A DNA stretch of 64,000 nucleotides from Planococcus citri (Eukaryota > Arthropoda > Insecta > Hemiptera > Pseudococcidae): NCBI RefSeq assembly GCF_950023065.1, contig NC_088681.1, forward strand, positions 60,918,836-60,982,835, given 5' to 3'. The first letter of the stretch is position 1. Each line of letters starts with the position of its first letter. Under the pieces are notes generated by a model. The model was not told the origin of the DNA and ran no database searches. It saw only the letters and a program-made list of their open reading frames with translations. This document shows positions 1 to 12,469 of the stretch, piece after piece. The position numbers and the translations under genes were made by a program.

Positions 1-540
1 TGTATCGGCGCTGTCATTGTTCAAAATTTCAAAAATTGCTTATGGTGGGCCCAATTTTGCATTTCTTATCTTCAGACTTACTTTTTATACTAGATTGTGT
101 TTCTAAAACATCACCACTCACAATTTTAAATTCATTTCGACATAATTTTGGCAGAATAGCATTGATAACAATGAAAATATCAACTTTTTTGACAGAAAAA
201 TCACAGCCTTTTTTCAATAAAATGTGCCCTACTCTCTCACAAATTAATCTTTTGGCCATTTTTTTTTCGTAACTAGATGCTAAAAAACGCAAGGAATCCA
301 TTTTTGCAATCAGTTTTACTGTATTTCTATATCTTCATTATGATCGAGAAAGAGTTTTGCAGACAAAAAATTTTCTCTTTTTTTCGCATTTTTGTTTACT
401 GATACCCGAAACCTCCCCAGTTACTTCTACAGGCTTTGTAATTACACGAATCGATAGCCCTGAGTTTTCTCTTTCCAATGATACCAAATTTTAGTACTTT
501 TGAACATCACTAGGAGTGGTAGTGGAATAAATTCGAACGT

Positions 541-1000
541 AAATGAGAGTGGCCGATATTAACCCAGGAGGCCGATATTACCCCAAACTACGGCATGTGT
601 TTTTCACTACCTGACTTTTGTTTTGATAGAATGGAGTGTTAGATACCTGTAAAAGGCTAAAGGGTGTTAGTTTTCAGTGAAGAAACATTCCTAAGAGTGA
701 AAGAATACTTGAACAATGGGCTTTCTTTGCAGAAATGAGCTCACACATAACCCCTACTCATAGTAAAACATATTTCTGAAATTTTTGTCAAGTAGGTACT
801 CATTTTTTTAGAGTTTTTGCGCGAAGCGCGAAAAAAACTCTATTGTAATCACTTTTTCATGGTAGTCATCGTAGTCATCGTAGTCATCGTCGTCATAAAT
901 CTTTTTGTAGATTTTTAAAATGCTAAGCAATATGCATTAAAAATAATTGGCTACGTTTTTTTTTTTCTAAATTCCAAATAAAATTCAAAATATTACTGTT
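541..1000. other. Intergenic sequence with short direct repeats and a small hairpin
   Basis: GGCCGATATTA-CCC occurs twice at about 552-585. At 811-840, GAGTTTTT and AAAAACTC flank GCGCGAAGCGCG, forming a small hairpin. GTAGTCATC is repeated about three times at 863-890. A related word (AAAACTCTTTTGTAATCA) recurs near 2914. No gene is seen in 1-1200. Confidence 0.45.
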
Positions 1001-1202
1001 GATAATATTGATGATAATGAAGAGCGAAGAAGTATTTAATAATAAGTTGTATTGGTTTTTTGAATCAGTTTTGGAAAATATCATTTATTATTTATGTCAT
1101 ATCATTTGAAACTATACATTACGCATCCGTCACTGGTACTCTCGATCGTTGATTTTTTTGGATTAATTTAGATTCGATGGATTCGGCACTTTTTCAAAGT
1201 AT

Positions 1203-2328
1203 AATTGGGTGATTCCTACTATATTGCGAATATTTGCGTAAATGCAAATATCTGAAAGACTAAGAAGGCAAAATTTTATTTTTTGGTGTCTATAATTCTA
1301 TAAAGATACCCCCTACATGCCCCCGTAAAAAAATTCACATAACTGTATCACCACCCCCCAGGGGACAACAAATGTGGGTCAAATGTCCATCGTCGTGGCT
1401 GTCACAGCTCATATTTTTGTTCACATGTCAGTTTATAAAACAGTTGTTTTAAAGAGTTTCTCTGAATTGGTGCATTATTTCTAATAAGGAAGGATAGGAC
1501 TTCAACTAACTTGTGCCATAATAATGTCTGAGGTCACTCAATCTGAGTAAGGTCAACTTAAATACTGGTCACAGCACTTTTTGTCCATGGACGTGGGAAA
1601 TTTTCAAATGGTCAAAACCACTAGATACAATACTTTTTTTTCTAGTACAAATGGCAAACCTGACGTACTCCCAACATATAAACACTATCCAGGTATCAGA
1701 ATTTTATAATAGGAGGTTTTAACAATACTTTTTCACTATTTTTTCAAAAAAATCTACTTGTCCTATCGCCGTGGGTCATCATAACTTCTGATAATGAACG
1801 AATCAGTTCAAATGAAAAAGGCTATAATTATGGTCAAAGTAGTTCGTAATGAACTGCATTCCAAGTTTTTCAAAAAAAGTCAGGGTATGCCCTCTACAGT
1901 TGAGAAAAGCAAGTTTTGTCTGACGTCGTGGGCAAAGTTTTTTGTCTATCGTCGTGCCATCTGTGGTTCACAATATCCAGGGCAAAAGACATACAGTTTC
2001 TAAGCCCCTCTTTTGAACCCCTCTGAGCTATTTTTCCGGGATTTTTTGATCGAAGTTGTTAATGCTAGTGTAGTAGAGACCATTTCACCCAGTGAGCACG
2101 CGTGAGCCCCACCCAGGGGGAGAGGGGGCGACTTTTGTGACTTGTCTTTCGTCGTGGACAAAAGTCGCCCCCTCTCCCCCTGGGTGGGGCTCACGCGTGC
2201 TCACTGGGTGAAATGGTCTCTACTACACTAGCATTAACAACTTCGATCAAAAAATCCAAAAAAAACAACCCAAAAAAATTCGAAAAAGGTACTTGGAATA
2301 TTCGCAATATAGTAGGAATCACCCAATT
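1203..2328. mobile_element. 1.1-kb inverted-terminal-repeat element
   Basis: 1203-1234 and 2297-2328 are exact reverse complements (32 bp, starting AATTGGGTGATTCC). The interior has no transposase. It contains several degenerate copies of a word like TATCGTCGTGG (about 1388, 1765, 1925, 1947, 2148) and the perfect palindrome listed separately. It is probably a nonautonomous DNA transposon; no clear target duplication is visible. Confidence 0.75.
2039..2257. repeat. Perfect 100-bp inverted repeat with a 19-bp loop
   Basis: 2039-2138 and 2158-2257 are exact reverse complements over 100 bp, separated by 2139-2157. The inner arms are GC-rich (AGCCCCACCCAGGGGGAGAG). Identity over 100 bp implies either very recent formation, ongoing arm-to-arm conversion, or an assembly artefact. 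It lies inside the 1203-2328 element. Confidence 0.95.
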
Positions 2329-4030
2329 GAAACTGTGAAAAAAGCTGACGCTGCAGATCAGCCAAAAAAAAATCGAAGAGCTATTTTCTTTATTTAAAGA
2401 GGTGCCAATACCAAATTCCATCACGATTTTGTTTTTGCAATTGTTTGAAAAAGTTTATACGAATATAACTGACCAGAAAATGAGAAACAAAATCAAACGC
2501 GGGTTATTTGAGATGAGCATGAGCGAATAATTTATTGTGTATTTTGGAAAGTACTTTCAACCAACTTACGATTCGAATAAAAGAATTATCTGCAACGAGT
2601 TGATTTTTTCAAAAAATGTCTTAAAATGCCATTTTTTACGTTTTTTCTGGAAAAAATTTGGGAGATAGTTGAAAATGTATACAATAAAACTTTTTCAACA
2701 TCAAATTTCTACCCTAAAAATATTTCAAAAACTTGGCAAAAATAGCTGTTTCAACCAAGGATCAGAATTATTGTAAAATTGCTTCGGTTGAAGAGTGACT
2801 TTTGGATTTTAGAAACATCGCCTTCCTCAATTTAAATTCAAACTTATCCTGAACTTTCTTTTTTTAAATACCTTTTTTTTTAATGATTCAAGTGAATTCA
2901 TTATCCCTCAAACGCAAAAACTCTTTTGTAATCAGCGATTAGCTGATGGCTTGTTTATATCTGTTCTCAGTGTTCTCGTAGTAATGAAACGTATCACAGT
3001 GGAGTCTCGATAACTCAAAGCTGAAGGGAGAAGGAGTTGACTTCGAGTTATCGGAGTTTTCGAGTTATCGGAGTTTGAGTTATAGAGGTTAATTTTTGGT
3101 ATATTTCGAGTAAGTGAAGTTTTGAATTAGATGAGTGTTTTTTTTTTATCAGAATGAAATGGAAATACGTATTATATGTATGAGTAAAGTATAGAATGAG
3201 ATAGTGCAATAGGTACCATTGAAGATAACTGATATGTGAATGTGAAAGAGTTTTGTATCAATGAGATTCGAATTTACAAGTGTTTTCACCTAGAAATTCA
3301 AGTTCTAAAAAACCATACCTACCTAATTGAAATTCTAAAATTTTGAAAACAAAAAAATCAAACTTTTTACCTACATAAAAAACATTGTGTTTTCACCCAT
3401 CAAAATAGGAATTTTCGAAAGCTTCTGTTCTCGTTATATGCTCGGGCTAATTTTTTCCTCTTTCAGAATATCAGGAATTCCATGTTTAAGGCTGCTAAAA
3501 ATTGAACAGGGAAAACAAAAATTTTTTATAAGTGTTTTTTTCTCAAATCACTCAGCAAATCTTCGGTCGCCTCTCTCCTTCCCTCCTAACAAAACTTTTA
3601 GTTTCGTCCCTGCGTGTCTACGACTCTACGTCATTGTAAAATTCACACTTAACGATACGTTCCAAAGACGACTGACAATTCCCGTGAAAAATCGATATCG
3701 TGTCATGAAGAGAGTCTTCGTTTTCATAAAATCATGTTCGTAAATCAAAAATTTTGATTTTTTTCGATCGTAATATCTTAGTGATTCATACGTATACTGC
3801 TTATTCATGTTTACACAAATGTTCAACCGTACTACGTAATTCTCAACGTCAACATAAACATCCACTAATGTGGTCTGGTTGTTCGAAAATCTTTAGTACT
3901 TTATAGTTCTTGACAAGTGGGTATTTCTTCGATTCGTCTTTCTCATTCAGGTATAAATTGTATCCAAGTTTAGGCCTAAAAATCAAAAGTAGGCTAACGA
4001 AAAGTGCAGATTTATTTTGAAAAATCTGAA
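2329..4030. other. Intergenic region before the nuclease-like gene
   Basis: No gene is recognised. At 2998-3095 there is a terminus-like stretch (CAGTGGAGTCTCGATAACTC followed by repeats of TCGAGTTATCGGAG) of the kind found at pogo/Tigger-type transposon ends; no partner end is visible. 3387-3743 is open but lacks coding character. Confidence 0.4.
3952..3957 (+). promoter_or_regulatory. TATA box candidate of the nuclease-like gene
   Basis: TATAAA lies 85 bp upstream of the ATG at 4037. A start about 30 bp downstream would give a short 5' leader of roughly 50 nt, which suits this gene. Position and motif are seen; promoter activity is inferred. Confidence 0.4.
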
Positions 4031-4036
4031 CTCAAA

Positions 4037-7000
4037 ATGGACTCGAGTCAGGTCGTACTTTTGTGCATTTTTAGCCTCATTACATTGAGCAAAATACGAT
4101 TAGGTAAGGAGTTTTTTTTTACATTGTAATTAATTAAAATATGTACGAACAGGTACCTAATGAATCATATTAATTGAAAATTTTTCCAGCTTCAGGCAAG
4201 TTTGAACCTTTATACCTTGCTAGAAACGAACTAGTCGACAGTGAATGGTTCGAGCTGACATTTGACGTAGACGAGGGTGAAAAACCCGGAGACTACGTGG
4301 TAAAAGGTAAAGGCAGAGACATACTTGCAGCATGCCCATTATCCGAAGGTCCCGAACTTTACAAAATCATCGAGAAACACGAAAAGGGAAAAATATCGAT
4401 TCCCATTGAGAAGATATGCGCAGAACCGGTTAAATCGCGAGTTTATTTCGCCATGGAAGTAGATGGAGCAAACTCTATCGGATTTGCGGTAATGTTGATG
4501 GTGGTTTTTTTATTTTCTCAATCGAACAAATTGCACTTGTTTCCCCCTTTAAGAAATTTATCAAGTATCTATGTACATACTTACTTGTGATTTTAATATC
4601 ATCACACACATTTTACTAATTAGATTCTACCACAATTGCCTGAAGAGCAACCAGTAGAAAAAGTAGTAGAAAACGACGCCGACGAGTCCACAGAAGATAT
4701 TTCAATATCAGAAGACGTATGCAGCTCAACCTATCAATCGAACATTTTCACTCTACCTTTAGCCCATTTATACATAGCTCAAATTTGTTTCAGACGTTCC
4801 CCTATCATCGGATAACTGAATCTGATGAGGAAGATTCAGATGAAGTATGTAACTAGGTTATCTAAATAGTAAATAGAGGTACTGAATTCTCAGATAAATG
4901 AAAGCACTCGATCTACTTCTATATTTAAATTAGGTTCATCCACCAAAACCTCAAAAACTGAATGAAACACGTCAAGAACTGGATGACGATGCTATTGAGG
5001 ATTTTTCAGAGCAAGTACGCAGCGTACTTAGTAGATCTGAAGGTCAAATTTTATATGTAGATAATTAAATTAAAACATTTTATGTTGCCCCCCTCCCCAT
5101 TCGAAAATAGAATCAAGAGACACCTGGAGAAGAGAATGACGAGAACGATGAGAGCAATTTGCAACAGCAACAGGTACGTGTTACTTATGATTATGAACTT
5201 ACCAGTTTTTGATTAACGGAAGCATTAGATTTTGACATACCAAAGCATGAAAAAATTCGTTAGGTACCTACTATATGTACTCAGCCTTTCAATATTTATA
5301 AAATGAATTATTAGAAATCTGTAGATAATTAAATGAAAACATTTTATGTTGCTCCCCCCCCCCCTTCAAAAATAGAATCAACAGACACCTGGAGAAGAGA
5401 ATGACGGAAACGATGAGAGTAATTTGCAACAGCAACAGGTACGTGTTACTTATGAACTTATCAGTTTTTGATTAACGAAAGCACTAGATTTTGACATACT
5501 ACCAAAGCATGAAAAAATTCGCTAGGTACCTACTATACTCAGCCTTTCAATATTTGAAGAGTGATATTCCAAAACTCGCTTTGTCCATTTTCACAACTTT
5601 TCAGGAGAGAGGAAAAACAGTTTCCCTTTAAACGGGTAAATTGGCTTTTTAGGCGAGTTTAGCACTTTATTTGGGTGGATTTATAATGTAGGAGCGTAGG
5701 TATACATATCATCCACTAAATACTGCTGAAAAAATTTCAATAAAAATGGACAAAACGCGTTTTGGAACATTATTTTTTTTTTAATTTTTAGTGAATTGGC
5801 TATTTAGGTGAGTTTAACACCTCATTTTGGTAGGTTGATGATGTAGGAATGTGAGTTAATACTTCATCTACCAGGTACCACTGAAAACCCAACTTTGATA
5901 AAAATGGACAAAGCGAGTTTTGGAATATCACTCTTCATTTCTAAAATGAATTAAGTATTAGAAATCAGACGAGAAATCTAAAATTGGTCATGGTTTTGGA
6001 AACGAATACCACAAAAATCATCAAAATTGAGACAAGTTCTGAGATTTCATATTACATTCATAGGCAATTTTTTTTTTATAACATAGAAAATTTGGATTTT
6101 GTTCACTAAAATGGAATTTCAACTTCAAATCCAAAATTTGAACCAGTGTAGTGTCAAAATAAGGCCCGAAACATGCTTCAAGTTTTTGAACCCCCTTTCC
6201 AAAACTTAAAAAAAAAAAAAACTTGAATACAACTAAAACATTTGAAAAAAAATCTTAATCATGATGAATAAAAACAAAAACTAAAAATCCTACAAATTTT
6301 CATTAGGCTCTTATCAAAACTAGGAAGCTGATTTTGTTTTGTTATTTGAAAATTCTCAACGAGTACATTACACGAAAAACGTAGGTAAGTAGTTAAGGAC
6401 TAATTTTGATTTCAAAGGCCCAAATTTGATGAAAGGAGTCCTACAAACGAATCAACATTAAATTTTTTGGGAGAAAAATATATTATATTATTTTAAAAAT
6501 TTTTTTCGACCCAAAATCCAAAAATACAACTGATTTGGTCCCATTAGGGTCAAGTACTTAGATGTGCCCCCAAAACCGAATTTTTGCATCTCTTCCAAAA
6601 GTCTAGGATTTTTTATTGGGCACTTATTAAAACTAGAAAACTGATTTTTTTTTTAAATTCAAAGTAAGGCCAATTTTTATTTAAGGACTCCACATTTTGG
6701 GAATAGGAGGTCCTAAAATATGCACAATTTTTGTAAAAAATGATGGCTATTGCGGTAGGTCCAACTTTGGAAAAAAGGTGAGGGGTCAAAAATTTTGATA
6801 GTTGTTGACGTTTTGAGCTTAAACTAGACGACTCCCGGTGTGTCAGTTTTTTATGTATCATATATGTACATAGGTAGATGTTTATTTATTAATTTAATTA
6901 TTTATATGTGATCTGTCACGAGAAAACCAACTTAGTGTCCAAAAAATCGATATTTTTTTTATTGTGGATATTGGTAGTACTCAGGGTGCTGAATCTGCCT

Positions 7001-10000
7001 GCGGTGCTAAAAACGTTCGCGAACGATTCTTTTGACCCTAAATTTAAGGTCAAAAAAATTGAGCAACTACAAAAAAAATGAAATTTTTTTTTTTTTTTTG
7101 ATTTTCTTGAAATGTATGTCCTGGGGAGTCAACATACAAATTTTTGTGGATATCGGCTCACATTTGTAGGATTTAGGCCGTTTTTTTGAAATTTGAATGA
7201 GGTTCACTCTGGAAAAATCAACTCTTTTCACATTGAACAAATTTGTTACGAAACGTGATAAATTTAATAATAATAACTTATTCTTCATTAATAATTCATA
7301 CTCGGATAGTTCTTGCAACATTTTTGGCAAAAAAATCGAAAAAATCGATTTTGGGAAATTTCGATTATTGGACTTGGCAACCTTGAATGTGATGATTCTG
7401 AAAAAAAAAAATATCGGGTTATGTTGGCACTGATGGGGGCCAAAAGTGGTGCAAGTTTCAGGGACCTACAAATTTTAGATCGCCTGATACATAGACTCAA
7501 AACTTCAAATGCCCTTCCTGTAAAATTTACGTTTTGGACACTAGGTTGGTTTTCTCGTGACAGATCACATATAAGTTTAATAATGCATACCTAATAAGTT
7601 TCAGCACAATGATGATTTTTACATTTTATGGCTTAGAACCTGTTCTAATCAACAAAATAAGATCAAACTTGAGAAATGGGGTTCTTTTGAGAGTTAAAGT
7701 TGACCCTTGCAGTGGGAAGGGACAAAGTTGGAAATTACAGAAAGGTCATTTCTTTGGAGGGGCATAATATAGCCCCAAATAGACAAAAAAGATCCAAAAT
7801 CATACCATTGGTCAGTACTCTCATTGTGATCAACATATCCAAATTTCAGCTTCCTAGGTCATCCCCACCTCCTTTAAGGTGGGAAAACCCACATTTGACC
7901 CTAATTTTTGACCCCCTTACTCCTAAAATGGATCTAGGGGGTCCAAATTTTCAGAATACAATGGGAGAGTGCCACATGAGTGATTATTGCAGGTTTCAAC
8001 CTTCCAACCCTATTTGATCTCTCTCCAAGATCCAAAAAGTGGATTTTTGGTCTGCTCGTATTTTACGTGTTTTTCGATGTTTAGGAAAGCCTACAGTGCA
8101 GCCCCTCCAAATTTACCTAGAGGGTCAAAATGTTCACAGTACAATGGGAGGATGTACCCGAAGTGCCTTTTGCATGTTTCAACCTTCAAACCCCATTTGA
8201 ACCCTCTCCAGGGTCGACAAAGTGAATTTTTGGGCTGTTTTAAGTGTTTTTCAACATTTGACAAATGTTAAGGAAAGCCTACAGCCCCTCCAAATTGACC
8301 TAGAGGGTCCGAATTTTCACAGTACACTGGAGGAATGTACCCAAAGTGTGCGTTTTGCATGTTTCAACCTTCAAACCCCCTTTGAACCCTCTCCAGGGTC
8401 AACAAAGTGAATTTTTGGGCAGTTTTATGTGTTTTTCGACTTTTGACCAACGTTAAGGAAAGCCTACAGCCCCTCCAAATTGACCTAGAGGGTCCAAATT
8501 TTCACAGTACAATGGGAGGATGTACCCAAAGCGACTTTTGCATGTTTCAACCTTCCAACCCCATTTGATCCCTCTCCAGGGTAAACAAAGTGAATTTTTG
8601 GGCTGTTTTACGTGTTTTTCGACTTTCGACCAACGTTTAGGAAAGCCTACAGCCCCTCCAAATTGACCTACAGGGTCCAAATTTTCACAGTACAATGGGA
8701 GGATGGACCCAAAGTGACTTTTGCATGTTTCAACCTTCCAACCCTATGTGACCTCTCTCCAGGGTCAAAAAAGTGCATTTTTGGTCTATTTTACATGTTT
8801 TTCAATGTTTAGGAAAGCCTACAGCCCCTCCAAATTGACCTAGAGGGTCCAAATTTTCACAGTACAATGGGAGAATGTACACAAACTGCCGTTTTGCATG
8901 TTTCAACCATCCAACCCCATTTGAACCCTCTCCAGGGCCAACAAAGTGAATTTTTGGGCTGTTTTACGTGTTTTTCGACTTTTGACCAACGTTTAGGAAA
9001 GCCTACAGCCCCTCCAAATTGGCCTAGAGGGTCCAAATTTTCACAGTACAATGGGAGAATGTACACAAACTGCCGTTTTGCATGTTTCAACCATCCAACC
9101 CCATTTGAACCCTCTCCAGGGTCAACAAAGTGAATTTTTGGGCTGTTTTACGTGTTTTTCGACTTTTGACCAACGTTTAGGAAAGCCTACAGCCCCTCCA
9201 AATTCACCTAGAGGGTCCAAATTTTCACAGTACAATGGGAGGATGTACCCAAAGTGTGCGTTTTGCAGGTTTCAACCTTCCAACCCTATTTGACCCCTCT
9301 CCTCCCTTCCCCACACCAAATTTTTGGTAGCCTCTTTTTGAGCCTGTCTACCAAAATTTTGAAAAAACTGAAAAAACTGAAAAACCATCACAAAGAATTT
9401 AGTAGTTTTATTGTAAGCCCCTCCCTTTCTTTCTCTCACCTCCACCACAAAAAAAATTAATAAAATGATATAGAAAATGAGTAGGAGAGATCCGAAACTT
9501 CTTGTGTTCATGAAGCTAGAATTCGAGAAAGGAAGGTGAAAGTGACTATTATTTTGAAAGTTCGAATTTAATCCCCACCCATGGCACAAAATCGTTTCAC
9601 TTCAAAGATTTTCTGAATAAGATCTTGAGAGAAACTGAAAGAGATGGAAGGGTTTTACACAGCCAGAAAATGTTTTAAATTGTTATTTTAGTAATTTTTG
9701 GATATTTGGACCTCGTGCTCACTTCTTTCTAACCAAAACCCAATAAATACACGAAACTTGATGCTCAGAGAGCGATTTTTACCTAGTGAGACCCTTTTGA
9801 AGGGAGTTTCTAGGCACAAAATTTTTTAAAAACAGCGAAAATTCATCTTAATTAATCGACTAAAAAATTGAAAGGTATAATCTTCAGCAAACAGTAGGGA
9901 TAAATTAAATGCAAAATGAGTTTGGAAGGTGGAAAGGGGTCCGAAGGGGTTGAAAAGTCTCAAATTTTGAAAAATCAAGACTTTATTCATTTTTGAACAT

Positions 10001-11420
10001 TTTGTTCACGAGATTATTTTTCAGACTAAAAAAAAATTATGCAGCTCCCCAAAAATATTGAAAAGATTTGGGGAGTATTTGAACCTCCTTCTATAGCCCA
10101 TTCCTAATCTCTCGTGCTCCTAATCACAGTATTTATTTCTCGATTCATATCTAAATCAATGGTTCGTAAATTGGGAGAATTTTCCATGTTTTTTTCTTTC
10201 TAAATTTTGGTACCATATTTAATATCTCCTCTTTACTCTATAATTTTATCAATATTATCCTTTTTTGTAAATTTAATGGTCATTGCTTGAAAAAAAAACA
10301 ACTATGAATTTTTATCTCAACGACAAGGAATTTTTTTATTGCATGCACATAGAAAAAACCAAAATACGAACAAGTTGAACTTATGGTTTTCAAATTCGAC
10401 CACAAAATTAAACGAATTATATACACGTGGTATCGTATCGCTCCTGGAAAACTTCTCAAACCCGAAATCACTCGCACTGGTAAAGAAATATACGACAAGA
10501 ACGAGTACATTTATGGATTCGACGTTGACGAAATTTTATACAAAGAGGTATGTTCCTATCAATAATGAGTATGGAACTATGGAACCATTTTTTCTTTACT
10601 ATCTGTCATTATACATATGATAACATTGGCATTATTTCGCACCAGCCCAGCCCTTTTTTCAAAGTCCAACTAGCCCCAGAAGAAGATTTCTTTTTCGAAA
10701 GCTGGAAGGAAGCTTCCAGGCAAAACATGTTGACAGCTCCTACATGGGAAGGACTCCGACCTATATGGCAAAACTTGGAGATATTTATACGAAGAGTAAC
10801 CCATGTACGTAATTCAAAATTTTTTTCAATTTGTATAAATTGTTTCTCCGACGAATTTTTACTACAATGACGAAACGTTTATCTAGATAATCGATTACAT
10901 AGACGTGAAGACAGGTGTATCCGGCACACTCCAAGAACGCGGTGATTACTCGGTGCCCGCATTATTTTGGAAATCAATTTTCATCGACTTCGTGTACGGA
11001 ACTACACGGTACAAGCAAGGAATTTTATTCGTAATGCCCAATATCATCGATTCAGGTGAAGTATACGAAAAAAATGTAATCTGTCCTGGTGACAGCAAAA
11101 TCGTCGCGGAAACAGGGTGGCCTAGATTAGTTGGTGTCAAGGGCAGTACTTCGATGCAAGTTTGCTTGTCGAATGCGAAAAACATGCAATCTCTTATAGA
11201 TGATGAACACGAAGATTACGCGCCTTTGAATTTAAAAGAAGTGCCGGTAAAACGTGTCGATGATCTAGGTAAAGAAACTATGGTAACAATAAATGTGCTT
11301 GAAATACTCAAAAAAATGGGTTCTTTGAAAGTGAATTCATTTGGTGTGGCAATACCATCAAGCGATGAAGAAGATGAAGAATTACCTGTTACAGTAGTTG
11401 AATCAGAAGTACCTGCCTAA
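4037..11420 (+). CDS. Divergent DNA/RNA non-specific endonuclease (insect dsRNase-like), probable pseudoenzyme
   Basis: Ten exons join in frame: 4037-4103, 4190-4488, 4624-4716, 4794-4844, 4934-5014, 5111-5173, 5376-5438, 10353-10547, 10646-10804 and 10887-11420 (534 aa). Residues 1-22 form a signal peptide. Residues 23-122 match the N-terminal region of insect dsRNases, with the family's small-residue-Cys-Pro motif at AACP (Cys71). Residues 123-239 are acidic and Gln-rich. Residues 240-430 carry the nuclease fold: FFKVQLAPEEDF (308-319) aligns with the family's F-x-x-R-G-H-L-x-P-x-x-D-F, so the catalytic His is Gln312. LTAPTW (333-338) aligns with N-x-A-P-Q-W, so the metal-binding Asn is Leu333. 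VPALFWKSIF and GILFVMPN match the conserved C-terminal strand region (VPxxxW/Y... GIxxVGVNN in relatives). The C-terminus is acidic. Substrate cleavage is unlikely; RNA binding, decoy or salivary/gut roles are speculation. Family assignment is fairly sure from recalled motifs, not from a search. Confidence 0.85.
5040..5570 (+). repeat. Tandem duplication of an exon with its flanking introns
   Basis: Exons 5111-5173 and 5376-5438 encode two nearly identical 21-residue units (NQxTPGEENDxNDESNLQQQQ pattern), differing at two residues. The surrounding intron sequence is duplicated too: a shared word ending in a C-run precedes both acceptors, and GTACGTGTTACTTATGA follows both donors. The period is about 265 bp. 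Both copies are 63 nt and phase 0-0, so copy number can change without breaking the frame. Confidence 0.9.
5439..6902 (+). other. First part of the large intron of the nuclease-like gene; no gene
   Basis: Noncoding AT-rich sequence. Two diverged copies of a segment of roughly 200 bp occur at about 5570-5770 and 5770-5940, each containing a variant of 'atggacaaa(a/g)cg(a/c)gttttggaa'. I see no exon with matching splice phase in it. Confidence 0.5.
6903..7573. mobile_element. MITE-like element with 42-bp terminal inverted repeats
   Basis: 6903-6944 is the reverse complement of 7532-7573 with a single mismatch; the core reads GATCTGTCACGAGAAAACC. The interior of about 590 bp has only chance open frames and no transposase. 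A TA-type target site is possible because TA flanks both ends. It lies in the nuclease-like gene's large intron. Confidence 0.85.
7920..9300. repeat. Satellite of about 185 bp, seven copies
   Basis: The marker GCCTACAGCCCCTCC (first copy interrupted) starts near 8088, 8276, 8463, 8646, 8816, 9001 and 9185, giving periods of 170-188 bp. Each unit also has TTTTCACAGTACAATGGGAG and CATGTTTCAACC. The array is more GC-rich than its surroundings and creates repeated spurious open frames on both strands. Copies at 8830-9170 are the most alike. Fainter, older copies extend back to about 7800. Confidence 0.9.
9300..10352 (+). other. End of the large intron; no gene
   Basis: AT-rich sequence with a short stretch at 9571-9590 (ATCCCCACCCATGGCACAAA) that resembles the 3' end of the tRNA-like sequence at 45235-45315, so it may be an old SINE fragment. 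Nothing else is recognisable. Confidence 0.4.
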
Positions 11421-11558
11421 TTCAAATAGGCAGGTAGCTGATGTAATATGAATTTATATTATTTATTCTCAATTGAATTTTCTTTTTTCTGTCCCACTAT
11501 AGATAGTCCCTTAGTAATAATTTATTGTAACTGACTAATATCTAAGCATTAAGCTGAA

Positions 11559-11564
11559 AATAAA
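11559..11564 (+). terminator. Polyadenylation signal of the nuclease-like gene
   Basis: AATAAA lies 139 bp after the TAA at 11418-11420, in sequence without further coding potential. It is the first canonical signal downstream. Confidence 0.6.
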
Positions 11565-11799
11565 CGCAATAAGCATTCTCATCCGGATATATTTTATTCC
11601 AAAAAGTAGGATGGATAGTGAAAGATTTCGACCAATTCAGCGAAGACTTTAATTTTGAGTTGAAAGTCATTAAAAATATTGGCTCTGGAGATGCTTCCAG
11701 AAGGAAGCGAGATATGGGTTCTCAAAGAGAAAGGAAATATTTTTAAAAAATCGTGGGTTTTTTGATCTAGCCCCCTCCTTTCCAACCATTTCGAGAAAA

Positions 11800-12045
11800 A
11801 TGGTCTTGTGCGAACCTCTATACTTAGTGCAAATTGCTGTACGTTCCACCTCTATAAGTGCAAAATTATGTAGGCAATGAAAATTGCAGGAGAATTAAAC
11901 TTTTGTGAATTGTTTACCTCGTTAAGTGCAAATTGTGGAAAAATAACCTTGCTAAGTGCAAACCTTTTTAAGTGAAAAACTCGATAAGTGCAATAATTTT
12001 TCCTGTCCCTTGAATTTGCACTTATCGAGGTTTTACTATATTTGA
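11800..12045. mobile_element. Short pogo/Tigger-like MITE relic
   Basis: The right end, read in reverse, is TAGTAAAACCTCGATAAGTG; the left end has CGAACCTCTATACTTAGTGC. Internal copies of ACCTC.(A/T).(A/T)AAGTGCAA recur at about 11850, 11918, 11950 and 11985. The AACCTCNATAAGTGCAA terminus resembles pogo/Tigger elements by recollection. There is no coding capacity. Confidence 0.45.
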
Positions 12046-12469
12046 GATTTTGTGTCATTCTCAATCTTTTCAAACAAAATCCAAACCCACTTTTAGGGTC
12101 CTACTAACTGGTTTTAAATTTGAAAATCGCTTATTGTTGGGTAAATTCGTGTTTTGAACATTTTTTCTTCTCAAATATTTTGCATTAATTATGCCAAAAC
12201 ATCGAAAAATTTCGAAGTAACTAAAATTCATGTACCAATATAATTATTCCAAAATATTTCCTCACTTTAAGAAATTGAAATAGCTCGCAAAATAGAGCAC
12301 AGTCGAATTTCACAGTCAGGTCCCTTCCCCCCTCCTCGAATTTGGAGTAAAAACGGATTGCAGCAGAATTGCTTAAAAGTGACTTCACAACTGATCAAAA
12401 TGAGTTGAAATTTTGCAAGAATTAAATTCAGAATCCAAAGAAATCAAAATCATCAATGTAGCGATTAGA

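Noticed and set aside
8453..9293. Long open frames on both strands with repeated peptides
   Set aside because: Produced by the 185-bp satellite; start and stop positions recur with the unit.
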